From the NCBI RefSeq assembly GCF_007004625.1, contig NZ_VIFV01000027.1, forward strand, positions 1-46,252: a stretch of 46,252 nucleotides of DNA, given 5' to 3'. Shown one piece after another: positions 34,221 through 43,694 of the stretch. Each line of letters starts with the position of its first letter. Positions within the stretch are counted from its first letter, which is position 1. Source of the stretch: Planococcus salinarum. Its GTDB lineage: Bacteria; Bacillota; Bacilli; Bacillales_A; Planococcaceae. The notes under the pieces are model-generated. The model was given only the letters and a program-made list of their open reading frames with translations. It searched no databases and was not told the origin of the DNA. The translations under genes and the position numbers were made by a program.

Positions 34221-35528
34221 ATGGCGACGAAACATGAACAGATTCTTGACTATATCGAGACATTGGATGTCGGGGAAAAAATATCCGTCCGCCGCATCGC
34301 AAAGGAACTTCAAGTCAGTGAAGGCACTGCATACCGTGCCATCAAAGAAGCGGAAAACAAAAGACTCGTATCGACAATCGAACGTGTCGGCACAATACGC
34401 ATCGAAAGAAAAAAGAAAGAAAATATCGAAAAACTGACCTATGCGGAAATCGTCAATATCGTGGATGGGCAGGTCCTCGGCGGCAGGGCCGGATTGCACA
34501 AATCATTGACCAAATTTGTCATTGGGGCAATGCAGCTTGAAGATATGATGCGCTATACGGAAGCAGGCAATCTGCTGATTGTCGGCAATCGCTTTAAAGC
34601 CCATGAATATGCGCTGCAAGCGGGTGCAGCTGTTTTGGTGACAGGGGGATTTGACGCTTCGGACACCGTCAAAAAACTGGCTGACGAATACGAGCTGCCG
34701 GTCATTTCAACGAGTTATGATACATTCACGGTGGCTACGATGATCAACCGGGCTATCTATGACCAATTGATCAAGAAAGAGATCCTGTTGATTGAGGATA
34801 TTTTGATTCCGCTGGAAAACACTCATTTTCTCCATCACCACGATCCGATCAGCCGCTACCGCGAATTGAACCGGGAAACCACGCATGGAGGGTTCCCGGT
34901 AGTTGATGATGCAGGCAAAATTATCGGGATTCTGACTTCAAGGGATATAATCGGCTTTCAGGATGCGGACTCTGTCGAAAAAGCGATGACGAAAGATCCC
35001 ATTACCGTATCGCTTCAAACCAGCGTTGCATCAGCCGGTCACCGGATGATCTGGGAGGGAATCGACCTTCTTCCGGTCATAGGCGATTCCGGCAAACTGC
35101 TCGGTGTCATAAGCCGCCAGGATGTACTGAAAGCGATTCAGACGGCACAGCGGCAACCGCAGCAGGGGGAAACGATTGATGACATCATCATCAGCCAGCT
35201 CCAGATGAAGCCGCACGAAAAGCTTTCATTGGAATTCAGGGTGACTCCGCAAATGACCAATTCCTATGGGTCCATTTCTTATGGGGCTTATACCACCATC
35301 CTGTCGGAAGCCGCTACAGCTGCTTTAAAGACAAAAAACCGGAAAGACAGCGTGCTGGAGAATATGGCCGTTTATTTCCTGAAACCTGTGCAGCTCGACT
35401 CGCTGATAACCATCAAACCATCGATACTTGATATCAGCCGGAAATCAGCTAAAGTCGATATAGAGGTATCGTTTGAAGGGGAAATCATCGGTAAGGCCCT
35501 GTTGACATACCAATTGCTGGATCGCTGA
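34221..35528 (+). CDS. ytoI: YtoI: HTH, DRTGG, CBS-pair and hotdog-domain protein
   Basis: 435 residues with four modules in order: a winged-helix-like N-terminus (about 1-65, KISVRRIAKELQVSEGTAYRAIKEAE), a DRTGG domain (about 75-185, NLLIVGNRFKAHEYALQAGAAVLVTGGF), a CBS pair (about 195-310, HGGFPVVDDAGKIIGILTSRD) and a thioesterase-like hotdog (about 320-435, MTNSYGSISYGAYTTILSEAA). This suggests a DNA-binding sensor of adenine nucleotides and acyl thioesters; no function is established. ATG at 34221 aligns with Bacillus YtoI (MATKHEQIL); ATG at 34209 would add four residues. Confidence 0.9.
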   Translation: MATKHEQILDYIETLDVGEKISVRRIAKELQVSEGTAYRAIKEAENKRLVSTIERVGTIRIERKKKENIEKLTYAEIVNIVDGQVLGGRAGLHKSLTKFVIGAMQLEDMMRYTEAGNLLIVGNRFKAHEYALQAGAAVLVTGGFDASDTVKKLADEYELPVISTSYDTFTVATMINRAIYDQLIKKEILLIEDILIPLENTHFLHHHDPISRYRELNRETTHGGFPVVDDAGKIIGILTSRDIIGFQDADSVEKAMTKDPITVSLQTSVASAGHRMIWEGIDLLPVIGDSGKLLGVISRQDVLKAIQTAQRQPQQGETIDDIIISQLQMKPHEKLSLEFRVTPQMTNSYGSISYGAYTTILSEAATAALKTKNRKDSVLENMAVYFLKPVQLDSLITIKPSILDISRKSAKVDIEVSFEGEIIGKALLTYQLLDR

Positions 35529-35530
35529 AT

Positions 35531-35556
35531 AAAAAAACCCCCTCAGCCAGAGGGGG
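35531..35556 (-). terminator. Terminator of ytpI
   Basis: CCCCCTC (35538-35544) pairs with GAGGGGG (35550-35556); the A-run at 35531-35537 gives a T-run on the minus strand. The plus strand has no T-run after it, so ytoI is not clearly terminated here. Confidence 0.8.
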
Positions 35557-35561
35557 ACTTG

Positions 35562-35861
35562 CTATTGGTTCAATCGTGTTTCTTCAGCCACGAATTTATG
35601 GTAATGCCTTGCCGCTTTGAAATTGAAGATGACCAGCGCCAAGCCCAGAACAATGAATATGCCCGCAATAAGGTAAGTGATGGTGCTCTGGAAGATCGTC
35701 AACTGATTAATGCCAAAAAACAGGATGAAACTTCCGAGGAACATCGATGCTGTGGAAGCGTACCATTTTTTACGGATCGGCAATTTGGCGCGAAATTGTT
35801 TTGTTTTATAATAGAAATAAAACACGATTGACAGTATTATCAAAAATACGAATATTAACAT
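35562..35861 (-). CDS. ytpI: YtpI-family membrane protein
   Basis: 99 residues with three hydrophobic helices: 1-17 (MLIFVFLIILSIVFYFY), about 36-55 (STASMFLGSFILFFGINQL) and about 59-78 (TITYLIAGIFIVLGLALVIF), separated by the basic loop KTKQFRAKLPIRKKW. Matches Bacillus YtpI in size, pattern and position between ytoI and nrnA, and is likewise on the opposite strand. Function unknown. ATG at 35861 has AGGAGG. Confidence 0.88.
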   Translation of the reverse strand: MLIFVFLIILSIVFYFYYKTKQFRAKLPIRKKWYASTASMFLGSFILFFGINQLTIFQSTITYLIAGIFIVLGLALVIFNFKAARHYHKFVAEETRLNQ

Positions 35862-35956
35862 AAAGGACCTCCTGTATTCGAAAACTCTTCTTCTATTGTA
35901 CTGAGAAATGGGTGTGAATGCGAATGGATTTCCTTGAAAACGGGGGGAACGGCTCT

Positions 35957-36901
35957 ATGAACAGTCAAATCATCGACACAATTAAACAATATGAAATGAT
36001 TATTATCCACCGGCATGTCAGGCCGGATCCGGACGCCTACGGTTCCCAGCTGGGACTAAAATACCTTTTGGAACATAATTATCCTGAAAAGCGGATACTG
36101 GCTGCAGGGGAACATGATGGGACGATGGATTTTCTCGGAATGCCGGATGAAGTAGCGGATACCGATTTCAACGGATCGCTGGTCATCGTCACAGATACTG
36201 CGAACACAGAACGGATCGACGATCAGCGTTATGTCGGCGGGGAAAAAATCATCAAAATCGATCACCACCCGAACGACGATGCTTATGGCGACCTTCTGTT
36301 GGTCGATACACGGGCCAGCTCCTCTTCAGAAATGGTCTATGAACTATTTGCAACCGGACAGCAACAGGAAGGCTGGGAACTCCCAACATCCGCTGCACGG
36401 CAGCTCTATGCCGGCATCATCGGCGATACCGGTCGATTTCTGTTCCCAAGCACAACCCAGAAGACATTCAAGATTGCCGGTGAATTGATCAAAAGCGATT
36501 TTGACCGAAATGCGTTGCATAACGGCATGTATGAAATGGATAGAAAACTTCTTCATCTTCAGGGATATATGTATCAAAATTTCAAAATGGATGAAAATGG
36601 AGCCGCTTTTGTAAAGATCACATTGGATGTTCTGCGGGAATACGAAGTGACGGCCACCGAAACCTCGCTGCTTGTCAGCTCACTCGGCAATGTAAAAGGG
36701 ATGAAAGCGTGGGTCATTTTCATTGAAGAAGAAGATGAAATCCGGGTGCGTCTCCGTTCAAAAGGCCCGGTGATAAATGGGTTGGCAAAAGAATTCAGCG
36801 GCGGCGGCCATCCGATGGCTTCCGGGGCTACAGCCTACTCCTGGGAAGAAGCGGAACGAGTGATTGTTCGCCTGAAAGAAATTTGCGCGTCAGAGGCATG
36901 A
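35957..36901 (+). CDS. nrnA: Bifunctional oligoribonuclease / pAp phosphatase NrnA
   Basis: DHH/DHHA1 phosphoesterase, 314 residues, that degrades nanoRNA (including pGpG) and dephosphorylates 3'-phosphoadenosine 5'-phosphate. Motifs: IIHRHVRPDPDAYGSQ, VTDTANTERID, IDHHPNDD, GIIGDTGRFLFP, and the substrate-binding GGGHPMASGA of the DHHA1 domain. ATG at 35957 follows GGGGGG and aligns with Bacillus NrnA; the frame opens at 35918. dnaE follows after 16 bases, so they are co-transcribed. The Bacillus sporulation genes ytrH and ytrI, found between them there, are absent. Confidence 0.95.
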   Translation: MNSQIIDTIKQYEMIIIHRHVRPDPDAYGSQLGLKYLLEHNYPEKRILAAGEHDGTMDFLGMPDEVADTDFNGSLVIVTDTANTERIDDQRYVGGEKIIKIDHHPNDDAYGDLLLVDTRASSSSEMVYELFATGQQQEGWELPTSAARQLYAGIIGDTGRFLFPSTTQKTFKIAGELIKSDFDRNALHNGMYEMDRKLLHLQGYMYQNFKMDENGAAFVKITLDVLREYEVTATETSLLVSSLGNVKGMKAWVIFIEEEDEIRVRLRSKGPVINGLAKEFSGGGHPMASGATAYSWEEAERVIVRLKEICASEA

Positions 36902-36917
36902 AAAAGGAGGGATTCTT

Positions 36918-39900
36918 TTGTCAATGGTCTACCCATACATAAGCACGTCTGCAGACTTGCTGAAGAGCACGGTGCGCATTGACGAACTTTTCCCTTTTCT
37001 GAAAGAACAAGGGACGGCCTCCGTTGCCATTGTCAATTCCACATTATACGGCGCACTTCCTTTTTGGGAAGCCTGCAACCAGGCCGGCATCCACGGGGTG
37101 CTCGGCTTTTCGACGTCCATTGAATTTGAGGAGCAGCATTATCCGGTCGTGCTGTATGCAAAGACTAATGAGGGCTACAGCAACTTGCTGAAAATTTCGA
37201 GTGCCCTGGCGACACGCAAGCGCGAGTCGATTCCGGAACAATGGCTGAAAGCATATCAAGAGGGCCTCGTTTGTGTGATTCCCGATAAACTTGAATGGAC
37301 ATTGACGGACAGAAGTGAAGTTTTTAACTATATTTCCGGAATTTTCGGAGACCGCTGTTTTGGCAGTGTCCAGCGGCCAGGTGGTGAAATAGCGGAAAGT
37401 GAAGAAGGGTTTATTGCTGCCTGCGGACGTGTTTCCCTTACAATTATCGCCACGCAGGAAGTTCGGTACCTTAAAAAAGAAGGTGCTTTTGCTTATGAAG
37501 TGGCCTCAGCCATCGGCCAGGGATTGAAGCTGTCGGATGGCCAGCGGCTGTTGCCGGCACACACCAATGCCTATGCACCAACTGCAGATGAGATGGAATT
37601 GTGGTTTTCGGACAAGCCCGAATGGCTGGACGCTGCCGCGGCAATGCTCCAAAGCTGCAAAGTGGCGATCCGTACAAACCGTCAACTTTTGCCTGTATTT
37701 CCATTGGCAGAAGAGATAAACAAAGCGGATTACATAAAGGAATATTGTTTACAGGGACTGGAGGAGAGGCTCGGCACCACCTCCCTTTGGAGTGAATATC
37801 TGGCCCGATTGGAATATGAGCTGGATGTCATAAAGAAAATGGGTTATATCGATTATTTTCTGATTGTTGCAGATTTCATGAAATTTGCCCGCCAAGAAGG
37901 GATTTTGACAGGGCCGGGACGTGGTTCATCCGCCAGTTCCCTCGTCGCGTTTTCCCTTCAGATAACGGATGTTGATCCATTGGAGCACGGATTGCTGTTT
38001 GAACGGTTCCTGAACCCGGAACGGGTGACGCTGCCGGATATTGATATTGATTTTGCTGATCACAGAAGGCATGAGGTGGTTGAATATGTCGCCAGGAAAT
38101 ATGGCCAGACAAGAACTGCCCAAATAATAACATTCGGTACATTATCTGCAAAAGCGGTAGCCCGGGATACAGCCAGGGTTTTCGGCTTTGAAAGTGAAGA
38201 CCTGGAAGCTATATCCAAATTGATTCCCAATCGGCCGGGTACCACGTTGCGTTCAGCGTTGAAAGAGAACAAGGCTCTGAATGATTGGATCATTGCCCGG
38301 GAAGAGCGCAAAACCTGGTTTAAGACCGCGATCCAGCTTGAAGGACTCCCGCGGCACGCCTCGACCCATGCGGCAGGAGTGATACTGAGCCCGTCTTCGC
38401 TGGTGGAATATGTACCAATTGAAGAGGGCAATGAAGGCATCTACCTGACGCAATGGCCGATGGGTGATCTTGAAACGATTGGCCTGTTAAAGATGGACTT
38501 TCTTGGTTTACGGAATTTGACGATACTTGAGCAAATACGAAAACTGCTGGCGCGGGACACCGGCCGCACGATTGATTACCGGAAACTTTCACTGGACGAT
38601 GAAAAAACGTATACATTATTGGCGGAAGGCGACACGTCGGGCGTTTTCCAGCTGGAATCGGACGGCATGCGAAAAGCCCTGAGGCAAATTCAGCCAACGG
38701 CTTTCGGGGATATTGTCGCTGTCAATGCACTTTACCGGCCGGGTCCGATGGAATTTATTCCGTTATACGCCAGAAGAAAGCATAAACAGGAATCCGTCGC
38801 TTACGTCCACCCGATATTGGAGCCGATTCTGAGCGAAACTTACGGCGTCATTGTCTATCAGGAACAAATCATGAAAATTGCTGCCCAAATGGCCGGGTTC
38901 TCTTTAGGTGAGGCCGATATATTAAGGCGGGCTGTCAGCAAAAAGAAACGGGAAATCCTGGATCAGGAAAGAGTCAATTTTGTGAACGGTGCATTAAAGA
39001 AGGGCTTCAAGGAAAGTGAAGCGACCGAAGTCTATGATTTGATTGTCCGCTTTGCCGATTATGGTTTTCCGAAAAGCCATGCTGTCGCTTATAGCATGAT
39101 CTCTTACCAGCTGGCATTTATGAAAGCGAATTATCCCGTCCATTTCTATACGGCAATGCTCGGAAATTCCGCCGGCAACGCTGAAAAAACCAAGCAGCTT
39201 CTTCAGGAAGTGAAAGAAAAGAACATCCCGTTATTGCCGCCCTCCGTCCAAAAGAGCTTTTCTTCCTATTCTATAGAAGAAGGTAAAATCAGAATCGGGC
39301 TGAACAGCATCAAAGGGGTACCAGGAACAGCAGTCAGAGCGCTGCTCGCTTCACGAAAAGAAGGGCCTTTTACAAGCCTCTTTAATATCGCGGAGCGGAT
39401 TTCGGCAATTCATTTCACCCGAAAAGCATTCGAACCTATGATCAAAGCAGGTGCACTGGATGATTTTGAGCTGGACCGTGCAGTGATGCTGGCTTCTCTT
39501 GACAGCGCTGTGAAACATGCTGAGCTGGTCAAACCGGATGAAGAACCTGGCCTGTTCGATGAAATGGGTGCGAGTTTCATGAAACCGAAGTATACGAAGG
39601 CTTCTCCGATTCCCGAGAATCTGAAATTGGATCTGGAGATGGAAGTACTCGGTTTCTATCTGTCCACACACCCGCTCCAACGTGAAAAGGAAAAGAGAAA
39701 CCAAAAATTCGATGATCTGAAATCGTTGAAGCATAAGCGGGACAAAGACCGCGTGCACGTGCTCGGCATGGTTGAGGAAGTCAAAAGAATCCGCACAAAA
39801 AAAGGGGATGCCATGGCTTTTGTCAATCTTCAGGACGACACGGGGCCGGCTTCGGTAACCCTGTTCCCGGAGGAATATGCAAAATTCAATGCGTTGCTCC

Positions 39901-39986
39901 AGGAAGATGCAATTCTGGAAGTGCAGGGCACCATCGAAAACCGCATGAACCGGACATCGGTTATATGTAAAAATATCAGCAAATGA
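36918..39986 (+). CDS. dnaE: DNA polymerase III alpha subunit, DnaE type
   Basis: 1022 residues; the error-prone replicative polymerase of Firmicutes that extends RNA primers before PolC. Order: N-terminal PHP-like domain, palm with catalytic aspartates in PDIDIDFAD, LTGPGRGSSASSLVAF, finger segments (FPKSHAVAYSMISYQLAFMKANYP), helix-hairpin-helix region and C-terminal OB fold (VHVLGMVEEVKRI). The PHP part has lost the HxH metal ligands: the start reads MVYPYISTSADLL and has no His before about residue 60. The start is TTG at 36918, 7 bases after AAGGAGG. It is in an operon with nrnA and ends in a terminator that overlaps the stop codon. Confidence 0.96.
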   Translation: MSMVYPYISTSADLLKSTVRIDELFPFLKEQGTASVAIVNSTLYGALPFWEACNQAGIHGVLGFSTSIEFEEQHYPVVLYAKTNEGYSNLLKISSALATRKRESIPEQWLKAYQEGLVCVIPDKLEWTLTDRSEVFNYISGIFGDRCFGSVQRPGGEIAESEEGFIAACGRVSLTIIATQEVRYLKKEGAFAYEVASAIGQGLKLSDGQRLLPAHTNAYAPTADEMELWFSDKPEWLDAAAAMLQSCKVAIRTNRQLLPVFPLAEEINKADYIKEYCLQGLEERLGTTSLWSEYLARLEYELDVIKKMGYIDYFLIVADFMKFARQEGILTGPGRGSSASSLVAFSLQITDVDPLEHGLLFERFLNPERVTLPDIDIDFADHRRHEVVEYVARKYGQTRTAQIITFGTLSAKAVARDTARVFGFESEDLEAISKLIPNRPGTTLRSALKENKALNDWIIAREERKTWFKTAIQLEGLPRHASTHAAGVILSPSSLVEYVPIEEGNEGIYLTQWPMGDLETIGLLKMDFLGLRNLTILEQIRKLLARDTGRTIDYRKLSLDDEKTYTLLAEGDTSGVFQLESDGMRKALRQIQPTAFGDIVAVNALYRPGPMEFIPLYARRKHKQESVAYVHPILEPILSETYGVIVYQEQIMKIAAQMAGFSLGEADILRRAVSKKKREILDQERVNFVNGALKKGFKESEATEVYDLIVRFADYGFPKSHAVAYSMISYQLAFMKANYPVHFYTAMLGNSAGNAEKTKQLLQEVKEKNIPLLPPSVQKSFSSYSIEEGKIRIGLNSIKGVPGTAVRALLASRKEGPFTSLFNIAERISAIHFTRKAFEPMIKAGALDDFELDRAVMLASLDSAVKHAELVKPDEEPGLFDEMGASFMKPKYTKASPIPENLKLDLEMEVLGFYLSTHPLQREKEKRNQKFDDLKSLKHKRDKDRVHVLGMVEEVKRIRTKKGDAMAFVNLQDDTGPASVTLFPEEYAKFNALLQEDAILEVQGTIENRMNRTSVICKNISK

Positions 39987-40017
39987 CTGCTTTTCTGAAA
40001 AGAAAAGCAGTTTTTTC
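39986..40017 (+). terminator. Terminator of nrnA-dnaE
   Basis: ACTGCTTTTCT (39986-39996), GAAA loop, AGAAAAGCAGT (40001-40011), T-run. Confidence 0.92.
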
Positions 40018-40054
40018 TTTACGTCGGACAGTTTTTTTTGTATTGTAGGGATAT

Positions 40055-40071
40055 AAGTGGTCAGACCACTT
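40055..40071. promoter_or_regulatory. FadR/GntR-type operator upstream of gntR-accD-accA
   Basis: AAGTGGTCAGACCACTT is a perfect 17-bp palindrome with the TGGTCNGACCA core recognised by FadR-subfamily regulators. It overlaps a TATAAG -10-like motif at 40052-40057, 27 bases before the regulator start, a position that fits autorepression. Confidence 0.8.
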
Positions 40072-40097
40072 TCAAAAAAATGGAACTGGGGTCAATT

Positions 40098-40751
40098 ATG
40101 AATCAACCAAAACGATATTTGGACATTGTCCTGGATATACGGAAAATGATTAGTCAGGAAAATATCAGGCCGGGTGATAAGATTCCATCAGAAAGGGAAT
40201 TGGCCGAAACTTTAAAAGTCGGCCGTTCGACGATTCGTGAAGCACTGAGAAGCCTTGAATTATTGGGTCTGATCGAAACGCGCAGAGGAGAAGGCACATT
40301 TCTTGCCGATCATCGCAATCATCAGCTGGTTGAGGTATTATCAACATTCATACTTCAGGATAACCAGTCACAAAAAGATGTATGGGAGACAAGGCTGATT
40401 CATGAAATTGCAGCAATTCAGGCGATCTGCAAAAATGATGCTGTCTGCCGTCTCCCGGTTTGGGAAAGCTTTTCACAGAAACTGGATGAGGGGGAAGGGT
40501 TCCTCCGTGAAGATCTAATCCGGGAGATGCTGGTCCTTTCCGGTAACCGGCTGTCTCTGAAAATCTGGCTGCTGTTGACCCAATACAGCGGCAATCCTTA
40601 TAAGGACCGGGTATCAGAAGAGGAAACGTCAATGATGAAAGATATATTGGATGCCATCAGGCAACAAAACGCTGAAAAAGCCACTTCCGGACTGAGCTTC
40701 TGGATTGACTGGCTGCAAAAGGAGAGTAAAGAAAATGACAATGATACGTGA
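40098..40751 (+). CDS. FadR-subfamily GntR transcriptional regulator
   Basis: 217 residues. Winged helix at the N-terminus (about 5-75): [45 protein letters not shown]. The C-terminal all-helical FCD-like domain (about 85-217) lacks the histidines that bind metal in most family members: [11 protein letters not shown] where others have F-H, and no His near the end. In this respect it is like E. coli FadR, which binds acyl-CoA. It overlaps accD by 17 bases, so it is made with acetyl-CoA carboxylase; a local role in fatty-acid or malonyl-CoA control is inferred. ATG at 40098 follows CTGGGG. In Bacillus a malic enzyme gene (ytsJ) lies in this gap; it is absent here. Confidence 0.85.
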   Translation: MNQPKRYLDIVLDIRKMISQENIRPGDKIPSERELAETLKVGRSTIREALRSLELLGLIETRRGEGTFLADHRNHQLVEVLSTFILQDNQSQKDVWETRLIHEIAAIQAICKNDAVCRLPVWESFSQKLDEGEGFLREDLIREMLVLSGNRLSLKIWLLLTQYSGNPYKDRVSEEETSMMKDILDAIRQQNAEKATSGLSFWIDWLQKESKENDNDT

Positions 40752-41607
40752 TATTTTCAAACGAAATAGAGAACGGAACGATCCGACCATACCTTCCAAA
40801 GCAGCTAAAGATGTCCCGGAAGGGCTGATGTACAAATGTCCTGAATGTAAGCATATCGAATTGACAAAGGAAATGACGAAACTTCAGAAAGTCTGCTCAA
40901 AATGTGACCATCATTGCAAGATGACAGCATGGGAACGGGTAGAGAGCCTAATGGATGAGGGAACATTTGAATCCATCGATGACCATTTAAAAAGCGGAAA
41001 TCCGTTGAGCTTTCCGGGTTACAGTGAAAAAATCGAAGCTGACAGCAAGAAAACGGGTTTGAACGAGGCAGTTCTGACAGGCACCGGGAAAATTGATGGG
41101 CAGCCGGTGGTAGCCGCGATTATGGATTCCCATTTTCGCATGGGCTCCATGGGGTCGGTCGTGGGTGAAAAAATAACACGTGCCGTCGAATTGGCAACAG
41201 ATAAAGGCTATCCATTTGTCATTTTCACTGCAAGTGGCGGAGCGCGTATGCAGGAAGGCGTCTTATCGCTGATGCAGATGGCTAAGACCAGCGTCGCATT
41301 AAAACGCCACAGCAATGAAGGCTTATTGTTCATCTCCATTATGACTCATCCGACGACAGGTGGCGTATCTGCCAGTTTTGCTTCCGTCGGGGATATCAAT
41401 CTTGCAGAACCGAAAGCTTTAATTGGTTTCGCGGGGCGCCGTGTAATTGAACAGACAGTCCGGGAAAAATTGCCGGAAGATTTTCAGACTGCAGAATTTT
41501 TATTGGCACACGGCCAGCTTGATGCTGTCGTTCACCGCCATAATATGCGCAAGACATTGTCCTCGTTAATCAGGCTGCATACGAAGGGAGCTGTGGAACA
41601 TGGCTAA
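40735..41607 (+). CDS. accD: Acetyl-CoA carboxylase carboxyltransferase, beta subunit
   Basis: 290 residues. N-terminal zinc ribbon ([10 protein letters not shown] ... VCSKCDHHC, two CxxC pairs) followed by the crotonase-fold carboxyl transferase domain with [12 protein letters not shown] and [12 protein letters not shown]. With AccA it transfers the carboxyl group from biotin to acetyl-CoA to make malonyl-CoA. ATG at 40735 has GGAGAG and overlaps the regulator gene by 17 bases; accA overlaps its end by 8 bases, giving a tightly coupled three-gene operon. Confidence 0.97.
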   Translation: MTMIRDIFKRNRERNDPTIPSKAAKDVPEGLMYKCPECKHIELTKEMTKLQKVCSKCDHHCKMTAWERVESLMDEGTFESIDDHLKSGNPLSFPGYSEKIEADSKKTGLNEAVLTGTGKIDGQPVVAAIMDSHFRMGSMGSVVGEKITRAVELATDKGYPFVIFTASGGARMQEGVLSLMQMAKTSVALKRHSNEGLLFISIMTHPTTGGVSASFASVGDINLAEPKALIGFAGRRVIEQTVREKLPEDFQTAEFLLAHGQLDAVVHRHNMRKTLSSLIRLHTKGAVEHG

Positions 41608-42565
41608 AAAAGATCAAAAGTCGCTGCCATTTGAAGAACCATTGATCCAGCTCCGAAAAAAGATTGCGGAGCTGAAGGAATATACCGAAAGTGCGGAAGT
41701 GGATTTAAGTTCAGAGATCAACAGTCTGGAAACCAGGCTGGAAAAGCTGGAAAGCGAAATATACGAAGATATGAAACCATGGGACCGCGTCCAGGTGGCA
41801 CGCCATCCGAACCGGCCGACAACACTGGACTATATTCCGTTGATATTCGAGGACTTCATCGAACTTCACGGTGACCGCCTGTATGGGGACGACGAAGCAA
41901 TTGTCGGTGGCATCGCTTCCTTTAAAGGCCAGCCGGTAACCGTAATCGGACATCAGCGGGGCAAAGATACAAAAGAGAATGTCCGCCGGAATTTCGGAAT
42001 GCCTCATCCGGAGGGCTATCGTAAAGCATTGCGTCTTATGAAACAAGCCGAAAAGTTCAAAAGGCCGATCATCTGCCTGATTGATACAAAAGGCGCGTAT
42101 CCAGGTAAAGCGGCGGAAGAGCGAGGGCAAAGTGAGGCAATTGCCCGCAATCTGGTGGAAATGGCGGGTCTGGAAGTTCCTGTAATATCGATAGTCATCG
42201 GTGAAGGCGGAAGCGGCGGAGCTCTTGCACTTGGTGTCGGAAATCATATTCTGATGCTTGAGAATGCGACTTTTTCAGTGATTTCACCTGAAGGGGCAGC
42301 ATCAATATTATGGAAAGATTCGGCACTGGCGCAAACTGCCGCCGAAGCAATGAAAATAACAGCGCCTGACTTATTTGAAATGGGAATTATCGAACGGATG
42401 ATTTCCGAGGTCCGGGGTGGGGCACATCACGATCCCGTGAAACAGGCTGAACTGCTGACAGCTGCCATCGAAAAATCATTGGACGAATTGAATCCTCTGG
42501 ATGCAGTTGCATTAATCGATCAGCGCTATAAAAAATTCAAGGCAATCGGTGTTTTTTCAGAATAA
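41600..42565 (+). CDS. accA: Acetyl-CoA carboxylase carboxyltransferase, alpha subunit
   Basis: 321 residues. A helical N-terminus (about 1-70, [18 protein letters not shown]) is followed by the carboxyltransferase domain: [52 protein letters not shown] and [12 protein letters not shown]. It forms the A2B2 carboxyltransferase with AccD. It overlaps accD by 8 bases and is followed 2 bases after its stop by a terminator, so it ends the regulator-accD-accA operon. Confidence 0.98.
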   Translation: MAKKDQKSLPFEEPLIQLRKKIAELKEYTESAEVDLSSEINSLETRLEKLESEIYEDMKPWDRVQVARHPNRPTTLDYIPLIFEDFIELHGDRLYGDDEAIVGGIASFKGQPVTVIGHQRGKDTKENVRRNFGMPHPEGYRKALRLMKQAEKFKRPIICLIDTKGAYPGKAAEERGQSEAIARNLVEMAGLEVPVISIVIGEGGSGGALALGVGNHILMLENATFSVISPEGAASILWKDSALAQTAAEAMKITAPDLFEMGIIERMISEVRGGAHHDPVKQAELLTAAIEKSLDELNPLDAVALIDQRYKKFKAIGVFSE

Positions 42566-42567
42566 CG

Positions 42568-42589
42568 ACCGCTTCGGCGGTTTTTTTTT
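42568..42589 (+). terminator. Terminator of the accDA operon
   Basis: ACCGC, TTCG tetraloop, GCGGT, then nine T. Stem is short but the UUCG loop is very stable. Confidence 0.85.
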
Positions 42590-42595
42590 GTGTTT

Positions 42596-42624
42596 TTGGG
42601 AAGATTTCCGGAACTGGTTATAAA
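42596..42624 (+). promoter_or_regulatory. Predicted promoter of pfkA-pyk
   Basis: TTGGGA (42596-42601), 17-base spacer, TATAAA (42619-42624), leaving a leader of about 80 bases. Confidence 0.6.
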
Positions 42625-42674
42625 ATGAAAAAAACAGGGTAACCGAACTGACAGTAAGCCACAAATCGTGGTAA

Positions 42675-43673
<999 letters not shown>

Positions 43674-43694
43674 ATGCAAAATGGAGTGAGCCAA

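Noticed and set aside
34099-34437. 112-codon frame overlapping ytkL end and ytoI start
   Set aside because: Shadow of ytoI that passes through the ytkL terminator.
35559-35831. 90-codon frame antisense to ytpI
   Set aside because: ytpI on the other strand has a clear ribosome binding site, membrane helices and conserved position.
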